Source: an uncultured Candidatus Melainabacteria bacterium
Lineage (GTDB): Bacteria > Cyanobacteriota > Vampirovibrionia > Gastranaerophilales > Gastranaerophilaceae
DNA length: 20,359 nt
Direction of reading: 5' to 3'
Assembly: GCA_934747325.1 (NCBI GenBank)
Contig: CAKVGW010000033.1
Location: forward strand, 1 to 20,359
Part shown: piece after piece, positions 6,731 through 12,901 of the stretch
How the letters are laid out: the number at the start of each line of letters is the position of its first letter
How positions within the stretch are numbered: position 1 is the first letter of the stretch
Translations under genes and position numbers: made by a program
Notes under the pieces: model-generated
Seen by the model: only the letters and a program-made list of their open reading frames with translations
Told to the model about the DNA's origin: nothing
Database searches by the model: none

Positions 6731-7486
6731 ATGTCAAGAATTGAAAGTTTTAAAAGAGCTTTAGCTGAAAAAAGAGCAGTAAAAATTATTGCCGGTATTG
6801 ATAATTTTGACGTTGAAAGCGTAAAAAAAGTTGTTAAATCAGCTTCAAACTCAGGCGCAAGCGCTATTGATATTTGTGCTAATCCTGATATTATTGCAAT
6901 GGCAAGAAGCATGACTGAATTACCTTTGTTTGTTTCTTCAGTAGAACCACAAGAATTGGCTCACGCTGTAGCTTTAGGCGCTGATGCTGTTGAACTTGGT
7001 AACTTTGATGCTTTATACAAAAAAGGTCAAACTTTCACAGCGTCTCAAGTTTTAAGCCTTGCTAGAAGAACAAGAGAATTAGTTGGTGATGACGTATTTT
7101 TCTGCGTTACAATTCCAGGTGAATTGGAAATCAGCGAACAAATCGATTTAGCTCGTGATTTGGAAAATTTAGGCGTTGACCTAATTCAAACAGAAGGTCA
7201 TTTCTCTAACGAAGCTCCTTCAAACGGCGTAAGAGGTTTGGTTGAAAGAGCTGAGTTAACTATTTCTAACACAATTGAACTTTCAAGAAACATTGAATTG
7301 CCAATCATGACAGCTACAGGCATCAACCCTACAACTGCAGCTTTGGCATTCGCAGCAGGCGCTTCTGCTATCGGTTGCGGTTCTTGTGTAAACAAACTTG
7401 ATTCAGAAATCTCTATGTTAGCTGTATCAAGAAGTTTGGTTGAAATTGCTGAACGTAATGCTCAATATGTTGTTGAATTAGTTTAG
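6731..7486 (+). CDS. DUF561 (Ycf23-like) TIM-barrel protein
   Basis: A 251-residue soluble protein of the DUF561 family (PF04481), related to plastid Ycf23. The sequence reads as a (beta/alpha)8 barrel: K-I-I-A-G-I-D-N-F at the first strand, A-I-D-I-C-A-N-P-D-I, A-D-A-V-E-L-G-N-F-D, the L-I-Q-T-E-G segment, I-M-T-A-T-G-I-N, and A-I-G-C-G-S near the C-terminal phosphate-binding end. The barrel resembles those of thiamine and histidine biosynthesis, but no reaction is established to my knowledge. The start is 6731, because the upstream in-frame ATG lies in the -10 box. Strong promoter, strong ribosome site, its own terminator and regular alanine-rich coding all suggest high expression. It supports placement among cyanobacteria-related bacteria. 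Confidence 0.9.
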   Translation: MSRIESFKRALAEKRAVKIIAGIDNFDVESVKKVVKSASNSGASAIDICANPDIIAMARSMTELPLFVSSVEPQELAHAVALGADAVELGNFDALYKKGQTFTASQVLSLARRTRELVGDDVFFCVTIPGELEISEQIDLARDLENLGVDLIQTEGHFSNEAPSNGVRGLVERAELTISNTIELSRNIELPIMTATGINPTTAALAFAAGASAIGCGSCVNKLDSEISMLAVSRSLVEIAERNAQYVVELV

Positions 7487-7510
7487 TTTTAAATTTTGAA
7501 AAAACAAATG

Positions 7511-7542
7511 AGAAGGTGGCTTTCTTAAGGAAGTTGCCTTCT
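7511..7542 (+). terminator. Terminator after the DUF561 gene
   Basis: AGAAGG (7511-7516) pairs with CCTTCT (7537-7542). The stem continues through G-U wobbles and C-G/T-A pairs to a small central loop around TTAAG. The RNA then runs into a U-rich stretch. It is a moderate intrinsic terminator. Confidence 0.72.
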
Positions 7543-7569
7543 TATTTTATGTAGATTTGTTAAAATAAA

Positions 7570-7598
7570 TTGCATTACATATTTATTTAATATACGAT
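7570..7598 (+). promoter_or_regulatory. Promoter of the SLH protein gene
   Basis: TTGCAT (7570-7575), a 17-bp spacer and TACGAT (7593-7598) lie 45 bases before the ATG at 7644. A strong Shine-Dalgarno (AAGGAGGA, 7630-7637) sits six bases before that start. Confidence 0.6.
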
Positions 7599-7643
7599 AG
7601 GTTTAAATCTAGGCAGAAATAGGACAAAAAAGGAGGACACTTA

Positions 7644-8780
7644 ATGTTCAAAAATTTAGTAAAAGGGTTGTTTGTTTTAAGCACACTTTTTATGCTTAAT
7701 TGCCCTGCACAAGCTTTCTACACCGATATGGATCAAAACCACTGGGCGTACCAATCTATCAAATTTTTGACAGAAGTTGGCGTTGTTGTTGGTTATCCTG
7801 ACGGAACTTATAAACCTGATATCCCTGTAACAAGAGCGGAATTTGCATCTATGGCGATTAAAGCTTTAGGGCAAGAAGATGCTAATGTTACTCAAGATAT
7901 TCATTTTTCTGATGTTAAGCCTGATTTTTGGGCATACAATATTATTAAAAAAGCTGTATATTTTGACTTAATTCCTGATGCAAAAGATTCAGATTTCAGA
8001 CCGTATGACTCTGTAACAAGAGCTGAAGCTATTACAATCGCTGTTAACGCTTTAACTACTTCTCAAATAAGCGAACAAAGAGCGCAAGACATTATTGCAA
8101 AGAGTTATGAAGATTACACTCAAATGCCTGCTTGGTTCTTGATTTCTGCAGCGAAAGCTCAATTATTAGACTTGGTAGTTGTAATGCCTGGTAATGAAGG
8201 TAAATTGGAATCAGACAGACCTGCAAACAGAGCAGAAATTGCAGCTTTGTTATACAAGATGATGCAAGAAGCTAAACTTAATCCAAATGCTAAGCTTGCT
8301 GAATCAATGCAAAAGAGAACAGCTGACGGTTATATCGTTGACAATGTAAGAGTTCAAGGTTCAATCGGTATAATTCCAGCAGGTGCAATTTTCCCTATTC
8401 AAATGGAAACAGTTGTAGGTTCACAAATTTCTAACGTGACTGACATTTATACAGCAAAAGTTCCTAAAAACATTGTAACTAAAGACAAATATTTGTTAAT
8501 TGAACAAGGTAGTGATTTGAAAGGTCAAGTAAAACATATTCAAAGAGCTAAATTATTCAAACAAAACGGTGAAGTAATTATTAAAAACGAATTGTTAGTT
8601 ACACCAAATGACCAAGCAGTTATGCTTTATGGTGTTGCAACTTTAGACCCAGGCAAAATTGGTTTCTGGAGAAGATTATTTAAGGGTGCAAAAGTCTTAA
8701 CAATGCCTAACCAAATGGTTAACATCAGGCTTCTTGGACCATTGAAAATTGATTTGACTAACGGTTATATTTACGAATAA
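7644..8780 (+). CDS. S-layer homology (SLH) domain envelope protein
   Basis: A 378-residue exported protein. A signal peptide ends at A-Q-A (residue 24). Three SLH repeats follow at about 26-78, 86-138 and 155-208, each with an aromatic W-A-Y or W-F start and a T-R-A-E / N-R-A-E turn; the third is degenerate. SLH domains anchor proteins to peptidoglycan-linked polymer, and cyanobacteria use them to tie the outer membrane to the wall. The C-terminal 160 residues are not the OprB porin barrel of cyanobacterial SLH porins. They look beta-rich with I-P-A-G-A-I-F-P near 245 and L-L-I-E-Q-G-S-D-L-K-G-Q-V near 290, a pattern reminiscent of the TrbI/VirB10 fold. Promoter, ribosome site and terminator mark an abundant single-gene transcript. 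The role as a wall-anchored envelope protein is inferred. Confidence 0.85.
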   Translation: MFKNLVKGLFVLSTLFMLNCPAQAFYTDMDQNHWAYQSIKFLTEVGVVVGYPDGTYKPDIPVTRAEFASMAIKALGQEDANVTQDIHFSDVKPDFWAYNIIKKAVYFDLIPDAKDSDFRPYDSVTRAEAITIAVNALTTSQISEQRAQDIIAKSYEDYTQMPAWFLISAAKAQLLDLVVVMPGNEGKLESDRPANRAEIAALLYKMMQEAKLNPNAKLAESMQKRTADGYIVDNVRVQGSIGIIPAGAIFPIQMETVVGSQISNVTDIYTAKVPKNIVTKDKYLLIEQGSDLKGQVKHIQRAKLFKQNGEVIIKNELLVTPNDQAVMLYGVATLDPGKIGFWRRLFKGAKVLTMPNQMVNIRLLGPLKIDLTNGYIYE

Positions 8781-8801
8781 TTGTTTTAATTCAATAAAAA
8801 T

Positions 8802-8829
8802 GGGGACGCGCAAGCGTCCCCGTTTTTTT
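8802..8829 (+). terminator. Strong terminator after the SLH gene
   Basis: Perfect 8-bp arms GGGGACGC (8802-8809) and GCGTCCCC (8814-8821) enclose a GCAA tetraloop and are followed by seven T at 8823-8829. It is a textbook intrinsic terminator. Confidence 0.95.
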
Positions 8830-8840
8830 GCAATTAATTA

Positions 8841-8967
8841 ATAACACCCTCTCCCCAACCCCTCCCCCAAGGGAGGGAGCACTTGTGCTCACCTAGTATA
8901 AATACCTTTGCTAAATGAACGACTTTAGTTCCCTCCCTTGGGGGAGGGGTTGGGGAGAGGGTGTTAT
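8841..8967. mobile_element. MITE-like element with perfect 38-bp inverted arms
   Basis: Bases 8841-8878 are the exact reverse complement of 8930-8967, separated by a 51-base loop. The arms are very GC-rich in AT-rich surroundings, so the element looks acquired. It has no coding capacity for a transposase. The right arm carries four G-runs on the plus strand (8940-8961), and the left arm carries the mirror C-runs (8847-8868), so each strand has one G-quadruplex motif. The loop contains a small GCAC-TT-GTGC hairpin at 8879-8888. AT-rich dinucleotides flank both ends, compatible with a TA or AT target duplication. It lies between the terminator and the 3' end of the minus-strand ribbon-helix-helix gene, so that gene's transcript would fold into the hairpin. 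The arm motif resembles a repeat I recall from many bacterial genomes. Confidence 0.75.
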
Positions 8968-8980
8968 AAACCTCAATCAT

Positions 8981-9169
8981 CTAGTCCAGTAGCGCCTCTA
9001 AAATAGCTGCATTTTTGCCTGCCATTGTATTAGCTTTAACTCTGCTTTTATACATATAACTTCTCAATGCTTCTCTAATTAATTCTGAACGAGTTCTATT
9101 TTCTCCTTCAGCTACTTGGTCGATTCTGTCTAAAAATTCTTCGGGCATTGAAATTAGTACTCTTGCCAT
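8981..9169 (-). CDS. Ribbon-helix-helix (CopG-type) DNA-binding protein
   Basis: A 62-residue protein. Residues 1-42 form the ribbon-helix-helix: the strand R-V-L-I-S-M-P, helix 1 with E-F-L-D-R-I-D-Q, a turn with N-R-T-R-S-E, and helix 2 with L-I-R-E-A-L-R-S-Y. Dimers of this fold insert the paired strand into the major groove. The last 20 residues have no recognised domain. Such proteins are often antitoxins, but no toxin-sized partner lies on either side, so it is more likely a stand-alone regulator or an orphan antitoxin. The start has a strong Shine-Dalgarno (AAAGGAGAAC) and an upstream promoter. The inverted-repeat element begins 13 bases after the stop codon. Confidence 0.87.
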   Translation of the reverse strand: MARVLISMPEEFLDRIDQVAEGENRTRSELIREALRSYMYKSRVKANTMAGKNAAILEALLD

Positions 9170-9198
9170 TTATGTTCTCCTTTGTTTTGTAATGACTT

Positions 9199-9228
9199 TT
9201 GATATCTTGTATATATATAAAAGTCCAA
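9199..9228 (-). promoter_or_regulatory. Candidate promoter of the ribbon-helix-helix gene
   Basis: On the minus strand TTGGAC (plus-strand 9223-9228) is followed by an 18-bp spacer and TATCAA (9199-9204), about 30 bases before the ATG. The spacer contains alternating TATATATA. Confidence 0.45.
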
Positions 9229-9263
9229 CGAGAATAAAAAATTGCCTTTTTTCTTATTAAATA

Positions 9264-10289
9264 TTAAGAAATATTAAGTAAATAATTTTTACAAGCACCT
9301 AAAGAAGTGTAATTTTTTAGTGTTTGGTAACTATTTTCCAATATTTTATTTTGATTTTCAGAGTTTATAATTTTTTCAATAATTCCATCTTGCCAAAAAT
9401 AACCGTTTTCGCCGTTTTTAATAATTCCTGAAACACCGTCATCTTTTCGGCAAACTGTAATACAGCCTGACGCCATGGCTTCTAAATATACCATGCCGAA
9501 GGTTTCATTTATGCTCGGGAGAGCAAAAATATCCGCCTTTTTCATTTCTTCTAAAACTTTTGCATGCGGTAAATATCCGAGAAAAACAGGTTTGGAGGAA
9601 AGTTTTTTTAAGTTGTTAAGTTCTTTTCCTTCGCCAATAATTCGAAGCTCTACGTTTAGATTTTCACATTCTTTAATTACCAAATCTACATTTTTACGCT
9701 TAATCAGGTTTGCACAAGTCAAAACCCTTATTTTACCTGAAGGTTGCCAATTACGTTTTATCGGCTCAAAATCAATCCCTGAATAGCAGACAAATGTTTT
9801 GTTTTCATATTCAGGATAAAGTTTTAGAAATTTTTGTTTCAAGACGTTCGACCTACAAGCGATTTTTGTTGCGTTTTTGTAAGCTTTTTCAAGTTCGGTT
9901 TTAAAATAAATTGAATAAATCGGATTTGTTAAAACTTCTAAATCCGAAACATGCACACCTGCTACAAACGGCAATTTAAGTTTGTTTGCAAAAATTACAC
10001 CGCTTGGCATGTGCGCAATTACAATATCAGGAGTGAATTCAGTTTTGATTTTATTCTTGATATTGCCAATAAATGGTAAAAAATAGTTTATATTTTCTAC
10101 ATTTCCATATATATCGCTTTTATAAAACGGTTTTCTTCTCAAAAAAGAATTAAGAAGAAAATTCGGTTTAATTACACAAACTTCGTGACCTAATTCTTCC
10201 CATCCGTCAACAAAATTTTTAATCGTTTTCGGCGTGAATTTTTCATTGTCTTTTATTGGGTATAAGTCTGTAATAACGAGAATTTTCAT
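9264..10289 (-). CDS. GT4 family glycosyltransferase
   Basis: A 341-residue GT-B glycosyltransferase of family 4. The N-terminal acceptor half begins M-K-I-L-V-I-T-D-L-Y-P. The C-terminal donor half has L-I-K-R-K-N at 195-200, G-E-G at 219-221 and the diagnostic E-x7-E at Glu262 and Glu270 within N-E-T-F-G-M-V-Y-L-E-A-M-A-S-G. It is a little short for the family (usually 360-400), mainly because loops are compact; all core elements are present. It is expected to transfer a sugar from a nucleotide donor to a lipid-linked or polysaccharide acceptor at the inner membrane. Its ATG overlaps the stop of the permease gene (TAATG), so the pair is translationally coupled. A weak AT-rich hairpin at 9250-9271 follows the stop. 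Confidence 0.87.
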   Translation of the reverse strand: MKILVITDLYPIKDNEKFTPKTIKNFVDGWEELGHEVCVIKPNFLLNSFLRRKPFYKSDIYGNVENINYFLPFIGNIKNKIKTEFTPDIVIAHMPSGVIFANKLKLPFVAGVHVSDLEVLTNPIYSIYFKTELEKAYKNATKIACRSNVLKQKFLKLYPEYENKTFVCYSGIDFEPIKRNWQPSGKIRVLTCANLIKRKNVDLVIKECENLNVELRIIGEGKELNNLKKLSSKPVFLGYLPHAKVLEEMKKADIFALPSINETFGMVYLEAMASGCITVCRKDDGVSGIIKNGENGYFWQDGIIEKIINSENQNKILENSYQTLKNYTSLGACKNYLLNIS

Positions 10290-11161
10290 TATATATCACC
10301 ATATTTGTTTTTTTCAAAACAAAGAATGTTAATAAGTGAAAATAACATAACTACAATCAGCAAAACTACTGCAAGAGCTGATGCGTAGCCCAAATCAAGG
10401 TTTTCAAAAGCTCGTTCATAAATATAATAAACAATAGTTTTTGTAGAATTTAAAGGCCCGCCTTTTGTCATAACGTAGATTTCTGCAAAAACCTTCATTG
10501 CTGAAATTGTACTTATTGTTGAAACAAGAGCAATTGTTGGCATAATATGCGGAATTGTAACCGTAAGATGTTTAGTTAAAAAGTTTGCGCCATCAATGTC
10601 ACAAGCTTCGTACAAATCTTGCGGTACGCTCATTAAAGATGCTAAATAAATCATCATATAATAGCCGATACCTTTCCAAATGGTTACAATCGCAACAGAA
10701 AATAATGCCCATTTGGTATCAACAAGCCAGCCAATCGGTTCAAGATGGAAAAGTGTCAGAATGTAATTTAAAATACCTTGTCCTGCATAAAGCCACTTAA
10801 AGGCAATTGCTGCTACTACTATTGAAACAATTACCGGTAAATAAAGCAGAATTTTATACAAAGTAATTCCGCGGATTTTTTGGTTAATAAGAATTGCTAA
10901 AAATAGCGGAAATGTTACCAAAAAAGGTACTGCGATTATTAAATACATAAAAGTATTGAACATTACTTTGTAAAAAATTGGTTCTTTAAAAAGTTTTATA
11001 TAATTATCGACTCCATTAAATGTCGGATTATAAATGCTTGATGAATAATCAAAAAAACTAAGCCCGAAGGTTTGAAAAAATGGTATAAAAAAGAACACTA
11101 TCAATACTGCAACAGCAGGGAGTAAAAACAAATATGGTGTGTATTTTTTATAGTAATTCAT
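10289..11161 (-). CDS. Sugar ABC transporter permease (MalF/UgpA type)
   Basis: A 290-residue inner-membrane protein with about six helices (near residues 10-30, 68-92, 104-124, 151-175, 207-230 and 261-282). The cytoplasmic EAA loop is visible at Glu185-Ala-Cys with Gly191, followed by I-P-H-I. The family T-K-G-G-P motif is at 232-236. This is the first permease of a CUT1-type carbohydrate importer (MalF, UgpA, LacF). The second permease, binding protein and ATPase are not next to it, so they must be encoded elsewhere, or the complex is unusual. It is coupled to a glycosyltransferase by a TAATG overlap. No Shine-Dalgarno precedes the ATG; a strong promoter ends six bases upstream, predicting a leaderless transcript. 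Substrate unknown. Confidence 0.88.
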   Translation of the reverse strand: MNYYKKYTPYLFLLPAVAVLIVFFFIPFFQTFGLSFFDYSSSIYNPTFNGVDNYIKLFKEPIFYKVMFNTFMYLIIAVPFLVTFPLFLAILINQKIRGITLYKILLYLPVIVSIVVAAIAFKWLYAGQGILNYILTLFHLEPIGWLVDTKWALFSVAIVTIWKGIGYYMMIYLASLMSVPQDLYEACDIDGANFLTKHLTVTIPHIMPTIALVSTISTISAMKVFAEIYVMTKGGPLNSTKTIVYYIYERAFENLDLGYASALAVVLLIVVMLFSLINILCFEKNKYGDI

Positions 11162-11167
11162 AAGTTG

Positions 11168-11196
11168 ATTATCTCATTTGTAGTGTTGGAGGTCAA
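11168..11196 (-). promoter_or_regulatory. Promoter for leaderless ABC permease gene
   Basis: On the minus strand TTGACC (plus-strand 11191-11196), a 17-bp spacer and GATAAT (11168-11173) are followed by six bases (CAACTT) and the ATG. Transcription would begin at the initiation codon. Its -35 lies 50 bases from the divergent M16 promoter. Confidence 0.65.
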
Positions 11197-11245
11197 GAGG
11201 TTTTTGCGACGAGAAAAGATAACAATGTTTGACTTGTGTTTCCTC

Positions 11246-11274
11246 TTGTTCTTCCTTTTGATTTTGGGTATAAT
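11246..11274 (+). promoter_or_regulatory. Promoter of the M16 peptidase gene
   Basis: TTGTTC (11246-11251), a 17-bp spacer and consensus TATAAT (11269-11274) lie 21 bases before the ATG at 11296. The -10 is strong and the -35 moderate. Confidence 0.68.
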
Positions 11275-11284
11275 AAACTCAAAT

Positions 11285-11290
11285 AAGAGG
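11285..11290 (+). promoter_or_regulatory. Ribosome binding site fixing the M16 start
   Basis: AAGAGG lies five bases before ATG 11296. The in-frame GTG at 11290 overlaps the end of this site and so cannot be the start. Confidence 0.75.
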
Positions 11291-11295
11291 TGTTT

Positions 11296-12621
11296 ATGAA
11301 GAAATCGTTAATAAAATATCCGTTTTTAACAAAAGAAGTTGAGATTTACGAAAGAGAAAACGGGCATAAAATTGTACTTGCACACAAAGAAGGTGGAATG
11401 GTTAATATTTCATCTTGGGTAAAAACGGGTTCAATTAATGAAAACGATAAAAATAATGGTATTTCACATTTTTTGGAACACCTTATGTTTAAAGGAACGC
11501 ACAAACATAAAGCCGGAGAGTTCGATAGAATTCTTGAGGCAAAAGGTGCAATTGTAAATGCTGCAACTTGGAAAGATTATACTTTTTATTATGTAACTTT
11601 ACCGAAAGGTGAAGATAACGAAAACTTTTATACTGCAATTGATTTGCACGCTGATATGATGACAGACCCTGTTGTTCCTGATTATGAAATGGGCGCACCA
11701 TTTGATGTAAACGATAAAACCGTTACCGACAAGCGCGAACGTCACGTTGTAATTGAAGAAATCAGAATGCGCAAAGACCAGCCTTGGACAAAGGTTTATA
11801 ACGCTACAAACAACGCGATGTATACAAATCATCCGTATAAACGCGATGTAATCGGTACTCCTGAAATTATTTCTCAAGTGAAACAAGAAGAAATAATGGA
11901 TTACTATAGAACTTTTTATTCACCTAAAAATGTTACTACTATTGTTGTTGGCGATTTCAATTCGGAAGAAATATTGCCAAGACTTGTAGAAGCATTTGAT
12001 TGGGGTGAAAGACCCGAACCTCCGGAACGCAACATTCAGCCTGATGAACCTGTTCAACATCAGGTTTATATAGAAAACGAAGCGCACATCAATTCATCAT
12101 TCCTGATGTTTGGATTTTTGGGTGCTTTAGCTAAAGATTTAAAGAATGTAATTATGCTTGAAATGCTTGCTATTATTTTAGGTGAAGGCACAAGCTCAAG
12201 ACTGTATGTTAATTTAGTTGAAAATATGAAAGAACAAATTTTCAACATGATTGACGCAGAGTGTTATACGTTTAGAGATGGTTGCAATTTCTTTGTACAA
12301 GCTAATTTCAATCCTCAATATAAAGAAAAAGCTATTGAATTAATTAAAACTGAGCTTGAAAAATTACAATCAGGTATAACCGAAAAAGAACTTAATAAAG
12401 CTAAAAAGAAACTAAAATCACGCTTTGCTTGTGAAGTTGAAACAGTTTCTGATATTGGTGAAACAATCGGATATTATATGACTGTATGTGATGATTTGTC
12501 TATTGCAGAAGAATATCTTCCAATTTGTGAAGAAATCACTTGTAAGGATTTGGAAGAAGCAGCAAAGAAATACTTAGACTTGAACCACGCCGTAATTTCA
12601 GTGCTTGTGCCAAAAAAATAA
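11296..12621 (+). CDS. M16 family zinc metallopeptidase
   Basis: A 441-residue peptidase of the pitrilysin/M16B family, related to mitochondrial processing peptidase. The inverted zinc motif H-F-L-E-H is at 58-62, followed by L-M-F-K-G-T. The third zinc ligand is the glutamate in V-I-E-E-I (154-155). That distance is longer than the usual 76 or so residues because of an insertion around 131-147 that includes G-A-P-F-D-V-N-D. The C-terminal inactive half with its Arg/Tyr region (E-G-T-S-S-R-L-Y) is present, so it is a full two-domain subunit able to close around peptides. No signal peptide, so it probably degrades peptides in the cytoplasm. M16B enzymes often come as pairs; no second subunit lies next to it. 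Its stop is nine bases from the convergent small gene. Confidence 0.9.
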   Translation: MKKSLIKYPFLTKEVEIYERENGHKIVLAHKEGGMVNISSWVKTGSINENDKNNGISHFLEHLMFKGTHKHKAGEFDRILEAKGAIVNAATWKDYTFYYVTLPKGEDNENFYTAIDLHADMMTDPVVPDYEMGAPFDVNDKTVTDKRERHVVIEEIRMRKDQPWTKVYNATNNAMYTNHPYKRDVIGTPEIISQVKQEEIMDYYRTFYSPKNVTTIVVGDFNSEEILPRLVEAFDWGERPEPPERNIQPDEPVQHQVYIENEAHINSSFLMFGFLGALAKDLKNVIMLEMLAIILGEGTSSRLYVNLVENMKEQIFNMIDAECYTFRDGCNFFVQANFNPQYKEKAIELIKTELEKLQSGITEKELNKAKKKLKSRFACEVETVSDIGETIGYYMTVCDDLSIAEEYLPICEEITCKDLEEAAKKYLDLNHAVISVLVPKK

Positions 12622-12630
12622 TAAATTCTA

Positions 12631-12831
12631 TTATTTTATTTTAGGTTCGCCATTCATAAGTTTTAGAACTTCGACAACTCTAGGCATTTGACAATCAAAA
12701 GAATAATGGGCCTTTCTGATAGAACACTCTTTGCAGTTACCATTAAGTTTGTAGCATTCAATTGCTTGTTCTGTCCAATTTTTTGTAATTGATTCAGACA
12801 TCGTAGGCTGAACGAGAACTTGATTTAACAT
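12631..12831 (-). CDS. Small four-cysteine protein of unknown function
   Basis: A 66-residue soluble protein I cannot name. It has four cysteines, at 26, 33, 36 and 47, in the pattern E-C-Y-K-L-N-G-N-C-K-E-C-S-I then F-D-C-Q-M, which suggests a zinc site or small iron-sulfur site. The C-terminal V-V-E-V-L-K-L-M-N-G-E-P looks like an amphipathic helix. I recall a similar I-E-C-Y-K...C-x2-C...C-x-M motif in short Firmicutes proteins without known function; that is recollection only. Support for a real gene: an excellent promoter with a dyad in its spacer, and a Shine-Dalgarno (GGGAGAG) about nine bases before the ATG. It stands alone between a convergent peptidase gene and the kinase-like gene. 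Confidence 0.72.
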   Translation of the reverse strand: MLNQVLVQPTMSESITKNWTEQAIECYKLNGNCKECSIRKAHYSFDCQMPRVVEVLKLMNGEPKIK

Positions 12832-12846
12832 TTACACACTCTCCCT

Positions 12847-12875
12847 ATAGTAAGATTGTAAATCTTAATATTCAA
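12847..12875 (-). promoter_or_regulatory. Promoter of the four-cysteine protein gene
   Basis: On the minus strand TTGAAT (plus-strand 12870-12875), a 17-bp spacer and TACTAT (12847-12852) lie 15 bases before the ATG. The spacer is filled by the dyad at 12851-12867. Confidence 0.65.
12851..12867. promoter_or_regulatory. Operator-like dyad inside the promoter
   Basis: TAAGATT-GTA-AATCTTA is a perfect 7-bp dyad around a 3-base centre. It lies between the -35 and -10 boxes and overlaps the first bases of the -10, a position where a dimeric repressor would block RNA polymerase. No cognate regulator is adjacent. Confidence 0.45.
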
Positions 12876-12901
12876 TTTAACATCATTTAAATATATGATT
12901 T

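Noticed and set aside
8909..8992. Short ORF reading through the right arm of the inverted repeat
   Set aside because: It has no ribosome site or promoter and is made mostly of repeat sequence; peptides of this kind are, as far as I recall, spurious predictions from a common repeat.
8981..9169. Toxin-antitoxin pair based on the ribbon-helix-helix protein
   Set aside because: No toxin-sized ORF lies within reach; upstream is a promoter and a glycosyltransferase gene, downstream the repeat element.
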